A stretch of DNA of 63,538 bases from DATESG01 sp964480275 (GTDB lineage Bacteria > Bacillota_I > Bacilli_A > RFN20 > CAG-826). The notes beneath the pieces are model-generated. The model worked only from the letters and a program-made list of their open reading frames with translations, was not told where the DNA came from and made no database searches. Below, piece by piece: positions 42,888 through 52,975 of this stretch. The position numbers and the translations under genes are program-made. Location of the stretch: positions 1 through 63,538 of the forward strand of contig CAYZOC010000001.1 in assembly GCA_964480275.1 (NCBI GenBank), given 5' to 3'. Position 1 is the stretch's first letter. Each line of letters opens with the position of its first letter.

Positions 42888-43981
42888 GTTAGGTTTTTGT
42901 AACGTTCAACTTCCTTTTTTTGCATTCTCTTCATTTCAAAATAATAAAGGGATCTGACTTGATCATAATGTTTTTTCTCGTTTTCGCTAAGGAGTGAGAA
43001 ATAGGCGACCCGAAATATGTTTTCTAGACGGAAGAAAGAGTCATAGAGATTAATAATTGTCAACATCGCAAAAAAGTCACGCCGCGAATATATTAAAACG
43101 GGAGAACTATGATTAACTTCGCTCGCCATTTGATACATCTTATTATATTCTTTTAGTCCCGCGATCGTCTCGAGGCCATCACGGAAATTAAATTTTATAT
43201 TATCTTTAGTAATACCTGGAACTTCGCGCAACCAGCCATATTCAATAAAGCGTTTAGTGTCCTTACTTCTTAGATCAAACTCGCGCATTGTAGCTTTGAT
43301 TTCAACGAAAAGTTCATCACACACTTCAGGTGAAAGTACCTTGTTATATGCATCTGCATATTGCATATGACGAAGATAAGAAGCAATAACATTTTCGCCA
43401 TATTTTGTTAGTATCGTCAAAGTCGCCTCAAGTTCATGCATTGTCCGCCACGTTGTAAATGCTTCGGTTTCAAAGCCGTTAACAAGTAGAGTTGTAATTG
43501 CTTTAATGAGACTAAACGACTTATTCAACATATCAATTACTAGGGTTTTTTTAGGTTCTTGTTTTTTAAATAATTCCAGCTTTTTCAATACGAAATTTGT
43601 AAAAACGTTAATTGTCGAAATCGGCGGGAAAAACTGACTCATAAGCCGCTTAGAATCATACTTAAAATGAACATCAGCAGCATACTTATCAACAACACTA
43701 TTAACTAATAAAGCAACAAAGGCATCACTTTCAATATCAACGTCACTACTATCAAGATTAAGCCGATAAAAAAAATCATTAACTAAATATAGTACGAGCC
43801 GAACATTATCAAGATTTTGTAAGGCAAAATTTGCGTTTTGCCCAGCAATAATGTCATAGACCTCAAGAATTTCTAAATAACGCTCAAAAAAGTAGTCACT
43901 ATTGACCTGTTCTTTAAAACCAAGTGAATTTATTAGTTTCGTAAATTGATTTTTATCTAAAGCGATATATTGCCGTTCCAT
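42869..43981 (-). CDS. DUF5677-like helical protein downstream of addA
   Basis: Function unknown. The 370-residue, mostly helical protein contains the DUF5677-like core (SLIKAITTLLVNGF then EAFTTWRTMHELEATLTIL, about 155-190), followed by a conserved-looking SEVNHSSP near 290. There is no membrane segment, nuclease motif or P-loop. It starts 16 bases after the addA stop, with a poor ribosome binding site, and ends in the terminator, so it is the last gene of addB-addA. This suggests co-expression with the recombination nuclease, but a mechanism cannot be read from the sequence. Confidence 0.68.
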   Translation of the reverse strand: MERQYIALDKNQFTKLINSLGFKEQVNSDYFFERYLEILEVYDIIAGQNANFALQNLDNVRLVLYLVNDFFYRLNLDSSDVDIESDAFVALLVNSVVDKYAADVHFKYDSKRLMSQFFPPISTINVFTNFVLKKLELFKKQEPKKTLVIDMLNKSFSLIKAITTLLVNGFETEAFTTWRTMHELEATLTILTKYGENVIASYLRHMQYADAYNKVLSPEVCDELFVEIKATMREFDLRSKDTKRFIEYGWLREVPGITKDNIKFNFRDGLETIAGLKEYNKMYQMASEVNHSSPVLIYSRRDFFAMLTIINLYDSFFRLENIFRVAYFSLLSENEKKHYDQVRSLYYFEMKRMQKKEVERYKNLTKKATN

Positions 43982-43997
43982 ATGAATATCTTAACAT

Positions 43998-46900
43998 TTA
44001 TCCCACCTGTTTTATATAGTAGTAATTAACTTTCATAATTGAAAGTAAGTATATTCTTACTGGGCGATGAAAACTATTTAGCAGAAAGCTTGCATAGTGT
44101 TCAAGTTGGAGTTGATATTTCTCATCTTCAGTTGCAGCAAGCTTATAATCAATCAGATCAATATAGTCATCACGAACAATAAATAAGTCAATAATCGCTT
44201 CACTATCTTTCGTAATATCATAGAAGCGATATTCTTTATAAACATTTTCTTCGTTAACACTATTAAACAAGTCTAGTGCTAAAACTTTATCAATTTTTTG
44301 GCGCTTCTCTTTATCATTAATAAAACTAGTATCCTTACTCGCCAAATTAACAATTTCTAAGTAGCGATGGTATTGGCGACCCACCTTCAGAACTTCTTGA
44401 AGTTTTGTATCAAAAAGTGTTACCTTTTTACTTGCGCGTTGTTGGTCTTTAACAACAAGCGGTAACGATATTTTTGCTAAAGAAAAGTGGTGAATGGCAC
44501 TATTATCAATACTTGGTGCTTTTTCGATTGTTCCTAATTGTTTAGCAACAAGGCGTTCTTGATAATATTTTGTTAGACCAAGCAAATCAAGATTAGATTT
44601 TGCACTAATTTGCCGTGTGATATATTCTTTTTCTGAAACTGGAGCTAGGGCCATCATTTTTTCTTCCGCCCGCGTTAAGGCAACATATAAAAGACGAATT
44701 TCTTCACTAATCAATTCAATCTTATTTGCATAAAAGTTTAGATTATAAGCAATGCTTTTTGCCTCATTAATCTTGCCAGTAGGTAAAATTAGCCCGTATT
44801 TAGCACTGACTTTAAAAGAACTATGAAGACTGTTAAAATTGAAGCCACTATAAAAGCCAATCAAATAGACAAGAGGAAACTCTAAACCCTTCGATGTATG
44901 AATTGTCATAATCTTGACAGCATTATCAATCGATTCACTGGCAGCCACTTCGATTTTTTCTTCATTTTTATAATAATATTCAAAATGCTCAATTAGGGCG
45001 GAAAAGTCCATGCCATAACTTTCGAGATTTTCAATCATTTTGAGAATTGTTACGAGCGTTTGCCGATTGTTATCAATGTCACCAAGCGAAATTAACTTTT
45101 TATTAATCGCAAAACTATCAATAATTTTTTCAACGATCAGTGAAGGGGCACTGTCGCCTAGTTGGTTTTTAATCGTCACCATTTTTTGATAAATCTCACT
45201 AGTTTTAAATGCTTGCTTGTCATTCATCAAATAATCATAGATCGTCTGATCATCAATATTATTGACGAAACTACGGGCAAAACTAATAAAACTTGTCTTA
45301 AAATCATCGCCAAAATCATCTTTTATTATCGTATTATAAAGTTTGATGGCACTAAAAAGAGTTTGAACCACCCGTGCTTCCTTGGCGTCAGCATTATCAG
45401 CGGTAAAAAGGGGAATTTGTAGTTCATTAAAAATACGAATAAAATCATCAAGCATTTTTCTTTTGCGACAAAGAATTGTAAAGTCGGAAAACATGACCTT
45501 ACGATGCTTTTTAATTTTTTTATCGTAAACTAAAAATCCCTGATTAATTTTACTAATAATGTCTTGTCCAACTATGTAGGCCTCGATCCGATCATTATTC
45601 AATTTTGGGTTTTTTTGATAATTAAACACCTCTAGTTGGTAGTCTTGTGAAGCAATTTCAACCTTGTCATAATCTTTATTACCAAACCCAATCTGGTGAT
45701 CTTTTTTATAATCCGCTCCACCAAAATCTAGAGTCATAATCTTGTTGAGCATACTATTAACACCATCAACAATTTGGCGCCTGCTACGATAGTTATCAAC
45801 TAAATTTAAAAGCGTCCCACCTTGAGATTGTTTGTATTTTTGGAATTTTGCCTGAAATATTTTTGGATTAGCATTTCTAAACCCATAAATTGATTGTTTA
45901 ATATCACCGACCATGTATACGTTATTACGAGCGATTTTTTGTACAAAATATTCTTGTATATCGCTTGTATCTTGGTATTCATCAACAAGGATAAATTTGT
46001 AGTTTTGCGCAATGATTTCATTGAGTTCATGGTTACTAACTATTTTATAAGCTAGGCGCGCTACATCTGCAAATGTATAAACGTTATGAAGATGTTTGAA
46101 ATGGTCCAATTTTTCCTTCATCGTGTTATATAATTCAATAATAAAAGTCGCAACCTTTTTTTCTCTTTCAAAGATATTATTAATGTCCTCGACAGTTCCA
46201 ACCTCAACCAATTTAAAAGTAGTTTTGATGGCTTTTATTATTTGCTTTAAAAGATTTAAGTCGTCGCTATATTCAACTTTCTTGACTTTATTACCGACCT
46301 TAGGTAGCGCGAGTGTCGAGATAACTTGATAGTAATCTTGATAGGTGGAAAGCGATGAAAAGTTTAAAGTCCACTCTTCGTAAATTGCCCGTACTTCATC
46401 ATGGTTGATCAGCTCTATAAGTTCAAATATTCCTTGCAACTCATCATAAATGAGTCTTGTATATTCTTCGATTAACTCGTTGAAACGAGTCTTAGAATAA
46501 TGGTTATTTACAAAGTCGTTAACGTATTTTTCAGCGTCGATTTCTAAATTGACCTGATTGTCAAATTCTTCAACAAGAGCAACTAAATTTTTATCATTAT
46601 TTTTTAAATAATCACGAATAAAGTTAGTCAGTCTTTCATCACCTACATCATAGTAGTTAGCAAGTGTGCTTTCAATTTCCTGGCGTCTTTTAATTTTATA
46701 AAGTCCCTGGTCAAAGATTGATATAGAGGGGTTGATATCAAGAATATAACTATATTTTTTGACAATTTTAAGCGCAAATGCATCAAAGGTAGTTATATCA
46801 CTGCTTTCAACTAAATTAGCAAGACCCTTGGTCGCATCATCTTCGGATAATTTGTCTTTAAGTCTAATTTTCAACTCTTTAGCGGCAAAATTTGTGAAAG

Positions 46901-47069
46901 TTAAAACTAGCAACTGGTCAAGACGCGCATCGCCGTTTTTAATTAACTCGTATAATCGCTGAATTAGTACTGCAGTTTTTCCACTTCCTGCACCAGCGGA
47001 TATTAAAACATTGCCTTCTTTATGAAGAATTGCCTGTTGTTGAAGTGGTGAAAAGTCACTAAGTTTCAT
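43998..47069 (-). CDS. addA: AddA, helicase-nuclease subunit of AddAB
   Basis: UvrD-like helicase with a C-terminal RecB-type nuclease, acting with AddB on double-strand ends. Walker A SAGAGSGKTA is at 24-33, helicase motif DEYQDTS and the GDIKQSIYGFR segment follow, and IMTIHTSKGLEFP marks motif V. The nuclease site YIDLIDYK (near 970) with a following QLEHYA is intact. Length 1023 is about 200 shorter than Bacillus AddA, but all catalytic motifs remain. GAGGAGG precedes the ATG. It overlaps addB by 11 bases. Confidence 0.94.
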   Translation of the reverse strand: MKLSDFSPLQQQAILHKEGNVLISAGAGSGKTAVLIQRLYELIKNGDARLDQLLVLTFTNFAAKELKIRLKDKLSEDDATKGLANLVESSDITTFDAFALKIVKKYSYILDINPSISIFDQGLYKIKRRQEIESTLANYYDVGDERLTNFIRDYLKNNDKNLVALVEEFDNQVNLEIDAEKYVNDFVNNHYSKTRFNELIEEYTRLIYDELQGIFELIELINHDEVRAIYEEWTLNFSSLSTYQDYYQVISTLALPKVGNKVKKVEYSDDLNLLKQIIKAIKTTFKLVEVGTVEDINNIFEREKKVATFIIELYNTMKEKLDHFKHLHNVYTFADVARLAYKIVSNHELNEIIAQNYKFILVDEYQDTSDIQEYFVQKIARNNVYMVGDIKQSIYGFRNANPKIFQAKFQKYKQSQGGTLLNLVDNYRSRRQIVDGVNSMLNKIMTLDFGGADYKKDHQIGFGNKDYDKVEIASQDYQLEVFNYQKNPKLNNDRIEAYIVGQDIISKINQGFLVYDKKIKKHRKVMFSDFTILCRKRKMLDDFIRIFNELQIPLFTADNADAKEARVVQTLFSAIKLYNTIIKDDFGDDFKTSFISFARSFVNNIDDQTIYDYLMNDKQAFKTSEIYQKMVTIKNQLGDSAPSLIVEKIIDSFAINKKLISLGDIDNNRQTLVTILKMIENLESYGMDFSALIEHFEYYYKNEEKIEVAASESIDNAVKIMTIHTSKGLEFPLVYLIGFYSGFNFNSLHSSFKVSAKYGLILPTGKINEAKSIAYNLNFYANKIELISEEIRLLYVALTRAEEKMMALAPVSEKEYITRQISAKSNLDLLGLTKYYQERLVAKQLGTIEKAPSIDNSAIHHFSLAKISLPLVVKDQQRASKKVTLFDTKLQEVLKVGRQYHRYLEIVNLASKDTSFINDKEKRQKIDKVLALDLFNSVNEENVYKEYRFYDITKDSEAIIDLFIVRDDYIDLIDYKLAATEDEKYQLQLEHYASFLLNSFHRPVRIYLLSIMKVNYYYIKQVG

Positions 47070-49404
47070 CGCTTACATCCTCCTCATCTACAAGCGAAAC
47101 CTCATTATAATCAGCGTCAGTCCGATAACAAACGTGTTTAAAGGGACAATATTCACAACTATCTTGTTTGGCAATCTTTAGTGGCCGTATTTGAAAGTTG
47201 TTGTCACGAATATTGTTGGCGGCTTCGATAATCTTTGCACGTGCTTCTTCTGCTAGTTTTGGAAAAAATTCTTCAGGATATGCTTTTGTGTATTTAAAGA
47301 ATCTTTGTTGATTACTACTATATTTAGTGGCCGCAATATATTGGCTATTTTGATCGACAAAAGTGCTATCAAATTTGCTAAGTTTATCGAAATCATCGAG
47401 CATAACACCACTGAATTTAAAACTTGTTTTATAAAATTGATAACGTTCTTCCTCATCTTCACTTATAATCAGTCCATCTTGCTTTAATTTTTGAAGAAAA
47501 AGTCCAAGAATATAATCATCACTAAACCGTAAGTCATGGGCGGCTAGAAGCGCATATATTGGTAATTGGAGACTCTTACCATGGGGGATTTCATTGACAT
47601 TAAACTTCTTGACGCCTGTTTTATAATCAATCAGAACAAGCCCACCATTTTTAAATTGATATATTTGATCAATACGGCCGGAAATTTTTGTCTTTTCATC
47701 AAGCTGCAATTTGAGTTCTACTTCTGAAAGGCTAGAAAATTCTTCCATTTGTTCTTCTAATTCTTTTTTCAATCGTAAGCCCGCAATAAAAAGATCGCTC
47801 ATTCCTAAAACAATTAGTTTTTCACGTGCATCTAGACCGGATTCTGCAATATTACCTTTCAAGAACAGATCAACATCAAGATCATCATCATTACTGACTT
47901 CCAGTAGTTTATGAAATAGTGTACCAATAAACATTGGAAGCGTTGTTGTTTTGTTACCTAATTTAAGTACTTTTTCCAAGTAATAACGGAATGGACAAGA
48001 GTAGTAAAGATCAATTTGTGAAAATGAAAGTGCAAGCGGACTAGAGTTATTAAAGTGATTTACACCTTTAAAACTATGATCAAAGCTTTGATAACTATCA
48101 CCGACTAACGGAGCTAAAATTGATATATTTTTATCAATTAGGTTGTATTTAATTCTTTGATCCATCATCCGGCCATAAATAGTTTCTAAATAAGTCTTGC
48201 TAAAATAAATTTGTGGTAGTTTGGCCCGAGAAACCCGCCATCCTAACTGTTCAACCATATCACTAACAATTTGTTTTTGCCCAGCAATTTCTAGAGTAAA
48301 ACTTGGATAAAAAGTATTATCACTTGTTAGTGTGGCAAACAAAAGTTCACTGTTTATTTGATTATTAATCAACGTCGTATTAAGTGCTAAATCTACTTTT
48401 TCTTGATCAAAAATAAAGCTATTGTCAATTTCAACATAAGGATACATTCCTTTGGTGAAGCCAAGAATAAATACATGTTTATCGCGGACAAATAACGGCA
48501 ATTGATCGATCACTTTAATGTGACTTAGGTAGCGATCACTTGAAATTTTGCGTCGCTTTAGTTGATCGCGGACCAGTAAAATATAATCTTTAAAACTTAA
48601 ATTATTACGACGATACTTACTAATTACTAATAAAAACTCCTGCTCTTCACTACTGAGTTCCTTGATTGAAAGTTGATCGATCAAAATTTGTTCATCATCA
48701 AGGCTTTCTAGTGTCGTGAGCAGTGTTTGCACTCGTGGAAAGACCAACAAGGATTTCGCTTCATTTTGGCCAATAACACAACTAAATTCCTTGGCCCAAA
48801 GTTTAATTTCAACCCTATATTCTTCCGTTGGAGCAAATAATAATATTTCGCTTGCGGCAACTCCATTTTCTAATAAAGAGGCCATCCGATTAATTTGAAA
48901 AGCCACCTCGCTACTTACACTTGTAAAACTCAAAACATCTGTATTTGTTTTCTTGGTCTCGCCTTGATAAAACTCAAAGTGTAACAAGGACTTTTCTAAC
49001 AATTTTTTAAGTTCAAGATCTTGCGCTGAGTAATTAATAACTATTGCATTTTTATGCAAATATAACAAAGATTCATCTGTTCGATAAATAAGCTTTTCCT
49101 TGTCCAAAAAGTGAAAAATATCAAAAAGTTGTTGGATTTTTTTACTAGAGTCAAGCTCACTAAAAAAGTAAAGATTGTCTATGAAATTTTTAGCGCTTTG
49201 ATATGTTAGATTGAATTTCTTAATAATCGGATATATCGCCATCTCATCAATCGTAAAATAAAGGGAAGAAAATAAGTCTTCTTTTGTAATTATTTTGGCA
49301 TGCGAATAAGGAAAATCTTGCTTGGATTGCAAGATATCGCGGTGAATGCTCCGTGGTGCAATAATAAAATCGTAGTTAAAAAGATTATCAATATTAAACT
49401 TCAT
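47059..49404 (-). CDS. addB: AddB, nuclease subunit of AddAB
   Basis: Partner of AddA with a degenerate helicase half and an iron-sulfur nuclease. The four cluster cysteines are visible: one in YYSCPFRYYL (near 468), three in SCEYCPFKHVC (near 748-758). The nuclease motif LIDYKTG is between them. The N-terminal half shows no working Walker A. At 781 residues it is far shorter than Bacillus AddB (about 1160), so the helicase-like part is reduced. There is no ribosome binding site: TAAAAT lies six bases before the ATG at 49404, predicting a leaderless mRNA. Confidence 0.9.
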   Translation of the reverse strand: MKFNIDNLFNYDFIIAPRSIHRDILQSKQDFPYSHAKIITKEDLFSSLYFTIDEMAIYPIIKKFNLTYQSAKNFIDNLYFFSELDSSKKIQQLFDIFHFLDKEKLIYRTDESLLYLHKNAIVINYSAQDLELKKLLEKSLLHFEFYQGETKKTNTDVLSFTSVSSEVAFQINRMASLLENGVAASEILLFAPTEEYRVEIKLWAKEFSCVIGQNEAKSLLVFPRVQTLLTTLESLDDEQILIDQLSIKELSSEEQEFLLVISKYRRNNLSFKDYILLVRDQLKRRKISSDRYLSHIKVIDQLPLFVRDKHVFILGFTKGMYPYVEIDNSFIFDQEKVDLALNTTLINNQINSELLFATLTSDNTFYPSFTLEIAGQKQIVSDMVEQLGWRVSRAKLPQIYFSKTYLETIYGRMMDQRIKYNLIDKNISILAPLVGDSYQSFDHSFKGVNHFNNSSPLALSFSQIDLYYSCPFRYYLEKVLKLGNKTTTLPMFIGTLFHKLLEVSNDDDLDVDLFLKGNIAESGLDAREKLIVLGMSDLFIAGLRLKKELEEQMEEFSSLSEVELKLQLDEKTKISGRIDQIYQFKNGGLVLIDYKTGVKKFNVNEIPHGKSLQLPIYALLAAHDLRFSDDYILGLFLQKLKQDGLIISEDEEERYQFYKTSFKFSGVMLDDFDKLSKFDSTFVDQNSQYIAATKYSSNQQRFFKYTKAYPEEFFPKLAEEARAKIIEAANNIRDNNFQIRPLKIAKQDSCEYCPFKHVCYRTDADYNEVSLVDEEDVSDET

Positions 49405-49410
49405 ATATTG

Positions 49411-49439
49411 ATTTTATTACATAAAATCTATTATTACAA
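49411..49439 (-). promoter_or_regulatory. addB promoter, predicted leaderless start
   Basis: TTGTAA (49434-49439), 17-base spacer, TAAAAT (49411-49416), then exactly six bases to the ATG at 49404 on the minus strand. Confidence 0.68.
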
Positions 49440-49457
49440 TCAAATATAGAAACTTAA

Positions 49458-50936
49458 TTAGTGACTAAATGATTGTGTGGCTTTGACTGCTCTTTTCCAT
49501 CCATCATATAGTTGCTCGCGTGTTTGCTCCGTCATCTTCGGCCGATAAAGTGTTCCTTGGAACTTAAGTTTCCGAATCTCTTGGAGTGATGAAAAGTAAC
49601 CAGTTTCTAAACCTGCAAGGAAAAATACACCTAAACTTGTAGTCTCTAAAATTTTTGAAACACGAATTTGCGTGTCTAAAATATCTGCCTGAAATTGCAT
49701 GAGGTAGCCATTAGCCGTTGCGCCACCATCAACCTGCAAACGTTTTAGCTCGAGTTTTGATGCTTCTTGCATAACTTTAAAGACATCTTTTGTTTGATAG
49801 GCGATTGATTCAAGTGTCGCACGGACAAATTCTGCCTTAGATGTAGCTCTTGTCAGTCCAAATACCGCTCCTTTGGCATCATCGTCCCAATAAGGAGTTC
49901 CAAGTCCAACAAAGGCGGGAACAACATATACTCCATCATTCTTTTCCGCGCGATTGGCTTCTTTTTCACTGTGTTTGCTAGTTTTAATTAGACACATTTC
50001 ATCACGCAGCCACTGGACGGCCGCTCCACCAACAAAAACACTGCCTTCGAAAGCATAAGTTGTTTTGTTGCCAATTTGCCAAGCGACGGTCGTAAGCAGT
50101 CCACCTTCTGCTAAAAGTGGACGATTGCCAATGTTCATTAACATGAAACAGCCAGTTCCATAAGTGTTTTTACTATCACCTTTATCAAGACACATATGGC
50201 CAAAAAGCGAAGCTTGTTGATCACCGGCAACACCAGCTATTGGTAGTGCTGTTTTTAAATATTCTGTATAGCCAAATGTATGACTTGAGGGATTGACTTT
50301 GGGAAGCATGGAATGGGGAATATTAAATAATTTAAGTAAATCATCATCCCATGATTTTGTAAAAATATTATATAAAAGTGTCCGCGATGCATTACTGACA
50401 TCTGTCGCATGAACACGACCATTGGTCAGCTTATAAATCAACCAACTATCAACCGTGCCAAAAAGGAGTTCACCGCGCTCTGCTCGCGCTTGACCATCTT
50501 TAATATGATCAAGAATGTAGCGGATTTTTGAAGCACTAAAGTAGGGATTAATTAGAAGTCCGGTCCGCTTAAAAATAAAATCTTTTTGATCTTCAAGGCG
50601 GTCACAATAAATAGCGCTTTGCCGTGATTGCCAGACAATCGCATTATAGACAGGCATTCCTGTTACTCGATCCCAAACAATCGTCGTCTCTCTTTGGTTG
50701 GTTATCGCAAAACTATCGATATATTCAAGTGAGATATTTGCCTTAATTAAGACTTCATTAACAACTGAAAGAACACTAAGCCACAATTCCAGTGCATCAG
50801 TCTCGACATAAGAAGGATGGGGATATAAACAATTAACATCTTTAAAGGCACTATTGATAATTTGACCATGGCGATTAAATAAAATTGCCCGCGTCGATGT
50901 TGTTCCTTGATCGATTGTTAAGATGTATTTTTCCAT
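49458..50936 (-). CDS. glpK: Glycerol kinase
   Basis: Phosphorylates glycerol to glycerol-3-phosphate for lipids and glycolysis. FGGY-family signatures are present: DQGTTSTRAILF (9-20), GVAGDQQASLFG and the C-terminal DGGATANGYLMQFQAD. Length 492 is normal. The activating HPr phosphorylation site of Firmicute GlpK (a His in a loop near 230) lies in a segment reading GHMCLDKGDSKNTYGTG here, so the His is possibly kept. GAGG precedes the ATG. The neighbours (pepP, addB) are unrelated; no glpF or glpD is in the window. Confidence 0.96.
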   Translation of the reverse strand: MEKYILTIDQGTTSTRAILFNRHGQIINSAFKDVNCLYPHPSYVETDALELWLSVLSVVNEVLIKANISLEYIDSFAITNQRETTIVWDRVTGMPVYNAIVWQSRQSAIYCDRLEDQKDFIFKRTGLLINPYFSASKIRYILDHIKDGQARAERGELLFGTVDSWLIYKLTNGRVHATDVSNASRTLLYNIFTKSWDDDLLKLFNIPHSMLPKVNPSSHTFGYTEYLKTALPIAGVAGDQQASLFGHMCLDKGDSKNTYGTGCFMLMNIGNRPLLAEGGLLTTVAWQIGNKTTYAFEGSVFVGGAAVQWLRDEMCLIKTSKHSEKEANRAEKNDGVYVVPAFVGLGTPYWDDDAKGAVFGLTRATSKAEFVRATLESIAYQTKDVFKVMQEASKLELKRLQVDGGATANGYLMQFQADILDTQIRVSKILETTSLGVFFLAGLETGYFSSLQEIRKLKFQGTLYRPKMTEQTREQLYDGWKRAVKATQSFSH

Positions 50937-50941
50937 TACAC

Positions 50942-52189
50942 TTACCTCTTCATGAATTTTTCGATATCTTTTACTTCTTTAATAATATCACTAGATAGAT
51001 TGAGGGCACCACTTTCAGTGACAACAATATTATCCTCAATCCGAATACCAATACCGTATTTTGCAAAATATAGCCCTGGTTCAACGGTAATAACATTGCC
51101 AGGAACAAGTTTTAATTCTCTTAATGATTGATCATGGGTATCAAGTCCTAAGTGATGAGAAACATTATGATAATAGTACTTTGAGATTTCTTCCTTAGTG
51201 TCAATAAGATGTTCCTCAAGCAAGCGATTAGCCATAAATTCAATCGTAAAAGCCTGCAGTTCTGCAAGACTTAAGCCTGGACGAATATAATCAATTACTG
51301 CTTTATTAGCGGCAAGTACAATCTCATAAATTTGTTTTTGTAAAATATTAAAACTACCACTAACGGGATATGTACGACTAATATCAGCGCAATAACCGGT
51401 TAAATTAGCGCCTAGATCTAATAAAAGCAGATGCCCATCCTTGATTTTACTATCAAGATCAGGATAGTGAAGAATCGTCGCATTTTTTCCATAAGCAGCA
51501 ATCGTTGGAAATGAAAGCCGGGCTTTCTGATCTTTGATTACACACTCAAAAATATTAGCAACTTGATATTCATACATCCCTTCTTTAAGTGATTTCATAA
51601 TTGCATTTAATGCTTTGTTTGTCAGATTAATGCTTTGTTTTAATGCTTTTATTTCATCATCATCTTTAACCATCCGCATCTTAACGATGTCTGTAAAAAT
51701 ATTTTCAATTTTAATCCCATACTTTTGTTCGAGGTCAATTTTATACTCTTCGGTTGTATATTTTTTAGCAATATAAAGTTCAGGTTCAAGATCTAAATAA
51801 ACATGTTCAACATCACCATAACTAGAAGTTTTGGCAAAAAGATCATCAACTTTACTTTCTAAATGGTCACTAAACAAGATACTTTTAATACCACTAATCT
51901 TTGTGGCATCCTCTACTTTAAGTTTACGACCTGTCCATTTTTCTTTGTTTTCATCAAATGGATCAATAAACAAATAGACAAATTGTTCCTGGTCGATTTT
52001 TGCAATAATCAAACTGCTATTTTCTTGTTTAATGCCCGTCAAATAGTAAAAATTAGTATTGACTTGAAAGGGATATTCACTATCTGCGCTTGCCTTGTGA
52101 GCAATGCCAGAAAATAGAATAAGAACGCTATTATCTGGGAGGCTCTTAAGTAGTTGCTCCCGCCGTTTGATGTAATTTTTTGCTTCCAT
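50942..52189 (-). CDS. pepP: Xaa-Pro aminopeptidase-like M24B metallopeptidase
   Basis: Removes N-terminal residues before proline. An N-terminal creatinase-like domain (1-170) leads to the pita-bread fold with all five metal ligands: Asp in LLDLGANLTGYCADISRTYP (two), His in HHLGLDTHD, Glu in VEPGLYF and Glu in RIEDNIVVTE. Length 415 matches AMP1/PepP. AAGGAG precedes the ATG. It lies 3 bases after mrp and 5 bases before glpK, so yigZ-mrp-pepP-glpK form one unit. Confidence 0.92.
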   Translation of the reverse strand: MEAKNYIKRREQLLKSLPDNSVLILFSGIAHKASADSEYPFQVNTNFYYLTGIKQENSSLIIAKIDQEQFVYLFIDPFDENKEKWTGRKLKVEDATKISGIKSILFSDHLESKVDDLFAKTSSYGDVEHVYLDLEPELYIAKKYTTEEYKIDLEQKYGIKIENIFTDIVKMRMVKDDDEIKALKQSINLTNKALNAIMKSLKEGMYEYQVANIFECVIKDQKARLSFPTIAAYGKNATILHYPDLDSKIKDGHLLLLDLGANLTGYCADISRTYPVSGSFNILQKQIYEIVLAANKAVIDYIRPGLSLAELQAFTIEFMANRLLEEHLIDTKEEISKYYYHNVSHHLGLDTHDQSLRELKLVPGNVITVEPGLYFAKYGIGIRIEDNIVVTESGALNLSSDIIKEVKDIEKFMKR

Positions 52190-52192
52190 AAA

Positions 52193-52975
52193 TTAAACTC
52201 CTTTTTTCTTCACAATATTACGGGCGATTTTTATAAAATCACCTAGTTCAACACCCTGATATTCTCCGCGATCAAGAAGCGCAACATTATTGGGAATAAG
52301 TTTGATTTCTCCAAGGAGTTTGACACCAAGCTTTTCTTCGATTAACTGTTGATTGCTATTGCCATATATGTATATTTTATCTCCACACTTCGGACATTCT
52401 AAATATGCCATATTATTGATGGCCCCAAGCACTGGGACCTCAAGCGTATTCGCCATGTTGATCGCCTTTTTAACAATAGTTCCAACCATATCTTGGGGAG
52501 TTGTTACAATGATTAGGCCATCGATTGGTAGTGATTGCATGGCCGTAATTGCCACATCACTAGTTCCAGGGGGGAAATCAACTAGTAAATAGTCTAATTC
52601 ACCCCAATTAACAGTGTTATAAAACTGACGAATAATTTCACTAACTAGAGGGCCCCGCCACATAAGCGGATCCTCATTGTCTTCTAAAAGCATCGCCGCC
52701 GAAATAATTTTTATTCCGAGGTCATCAACAACATGAGGATAAATCGATGTACTGTCTCCAAACGCTTTATCTTTGACTTTAAACATATGCGGAATTGAAG
52801 GACCTGTAATATCAGCGTCTAAAATTCCAACCTCGAATCCTAGCTGGGCGAGGCTTAGTGCTAGTAGCCCTGTTGTATACGACTTGCCAACACCACCCTT
52901 GCCAGATATGACACCAATGACTTTTTTGACATTGCTTTTCTCATTTGCCTTTTCTTTTTCTACTTTATTAACCAT
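52193..52975 (-). CDS. Mrp/NBP35-family P-loop iron-sulfur carrier (ApbC-like)
   Basis: ATPase that carries [4Fe-4S] clusters as a dimer. Deviant Walker A SGKGGVGKS at 24-32 and the cluster motif LECPKCGD (CxxC) are present. The N-terminal DUF59 (MIP18) domain of longer Mrp proteins is missing, replaced by a short Lys-rich stretch, leaving 260 residues. GAGG before the ATG is inside the end of yigZ, with which it overlaps by 8 bases. The likely target is Fe-S enzymes such as RlmN and AddB here (inference). Confidence 0.9.
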   Translation of the reverse strand: MVNKVEKEKANEKSNVKKVIGVISGKGGVGKSYTTGLLALSLAQLGFEVGILDADITGPSIPHMFKVKDKAFGDSTSIYPHVVDDLGIKIISAAMLLEDNEDPLMWRGPLVSEIIRQFYNTVNWGELDYLLVDFPPGTSDVAITAMQSLPIDGLIIVTTPQDMVGTIVKKAINMANTLEVPVLGAINNMAYLECPKCGDKIYIYGNSNQQLIEEKLGVKLLGEIKLIPNNVALLDRGEYQGVELGDFIKIARNIVKKKGV

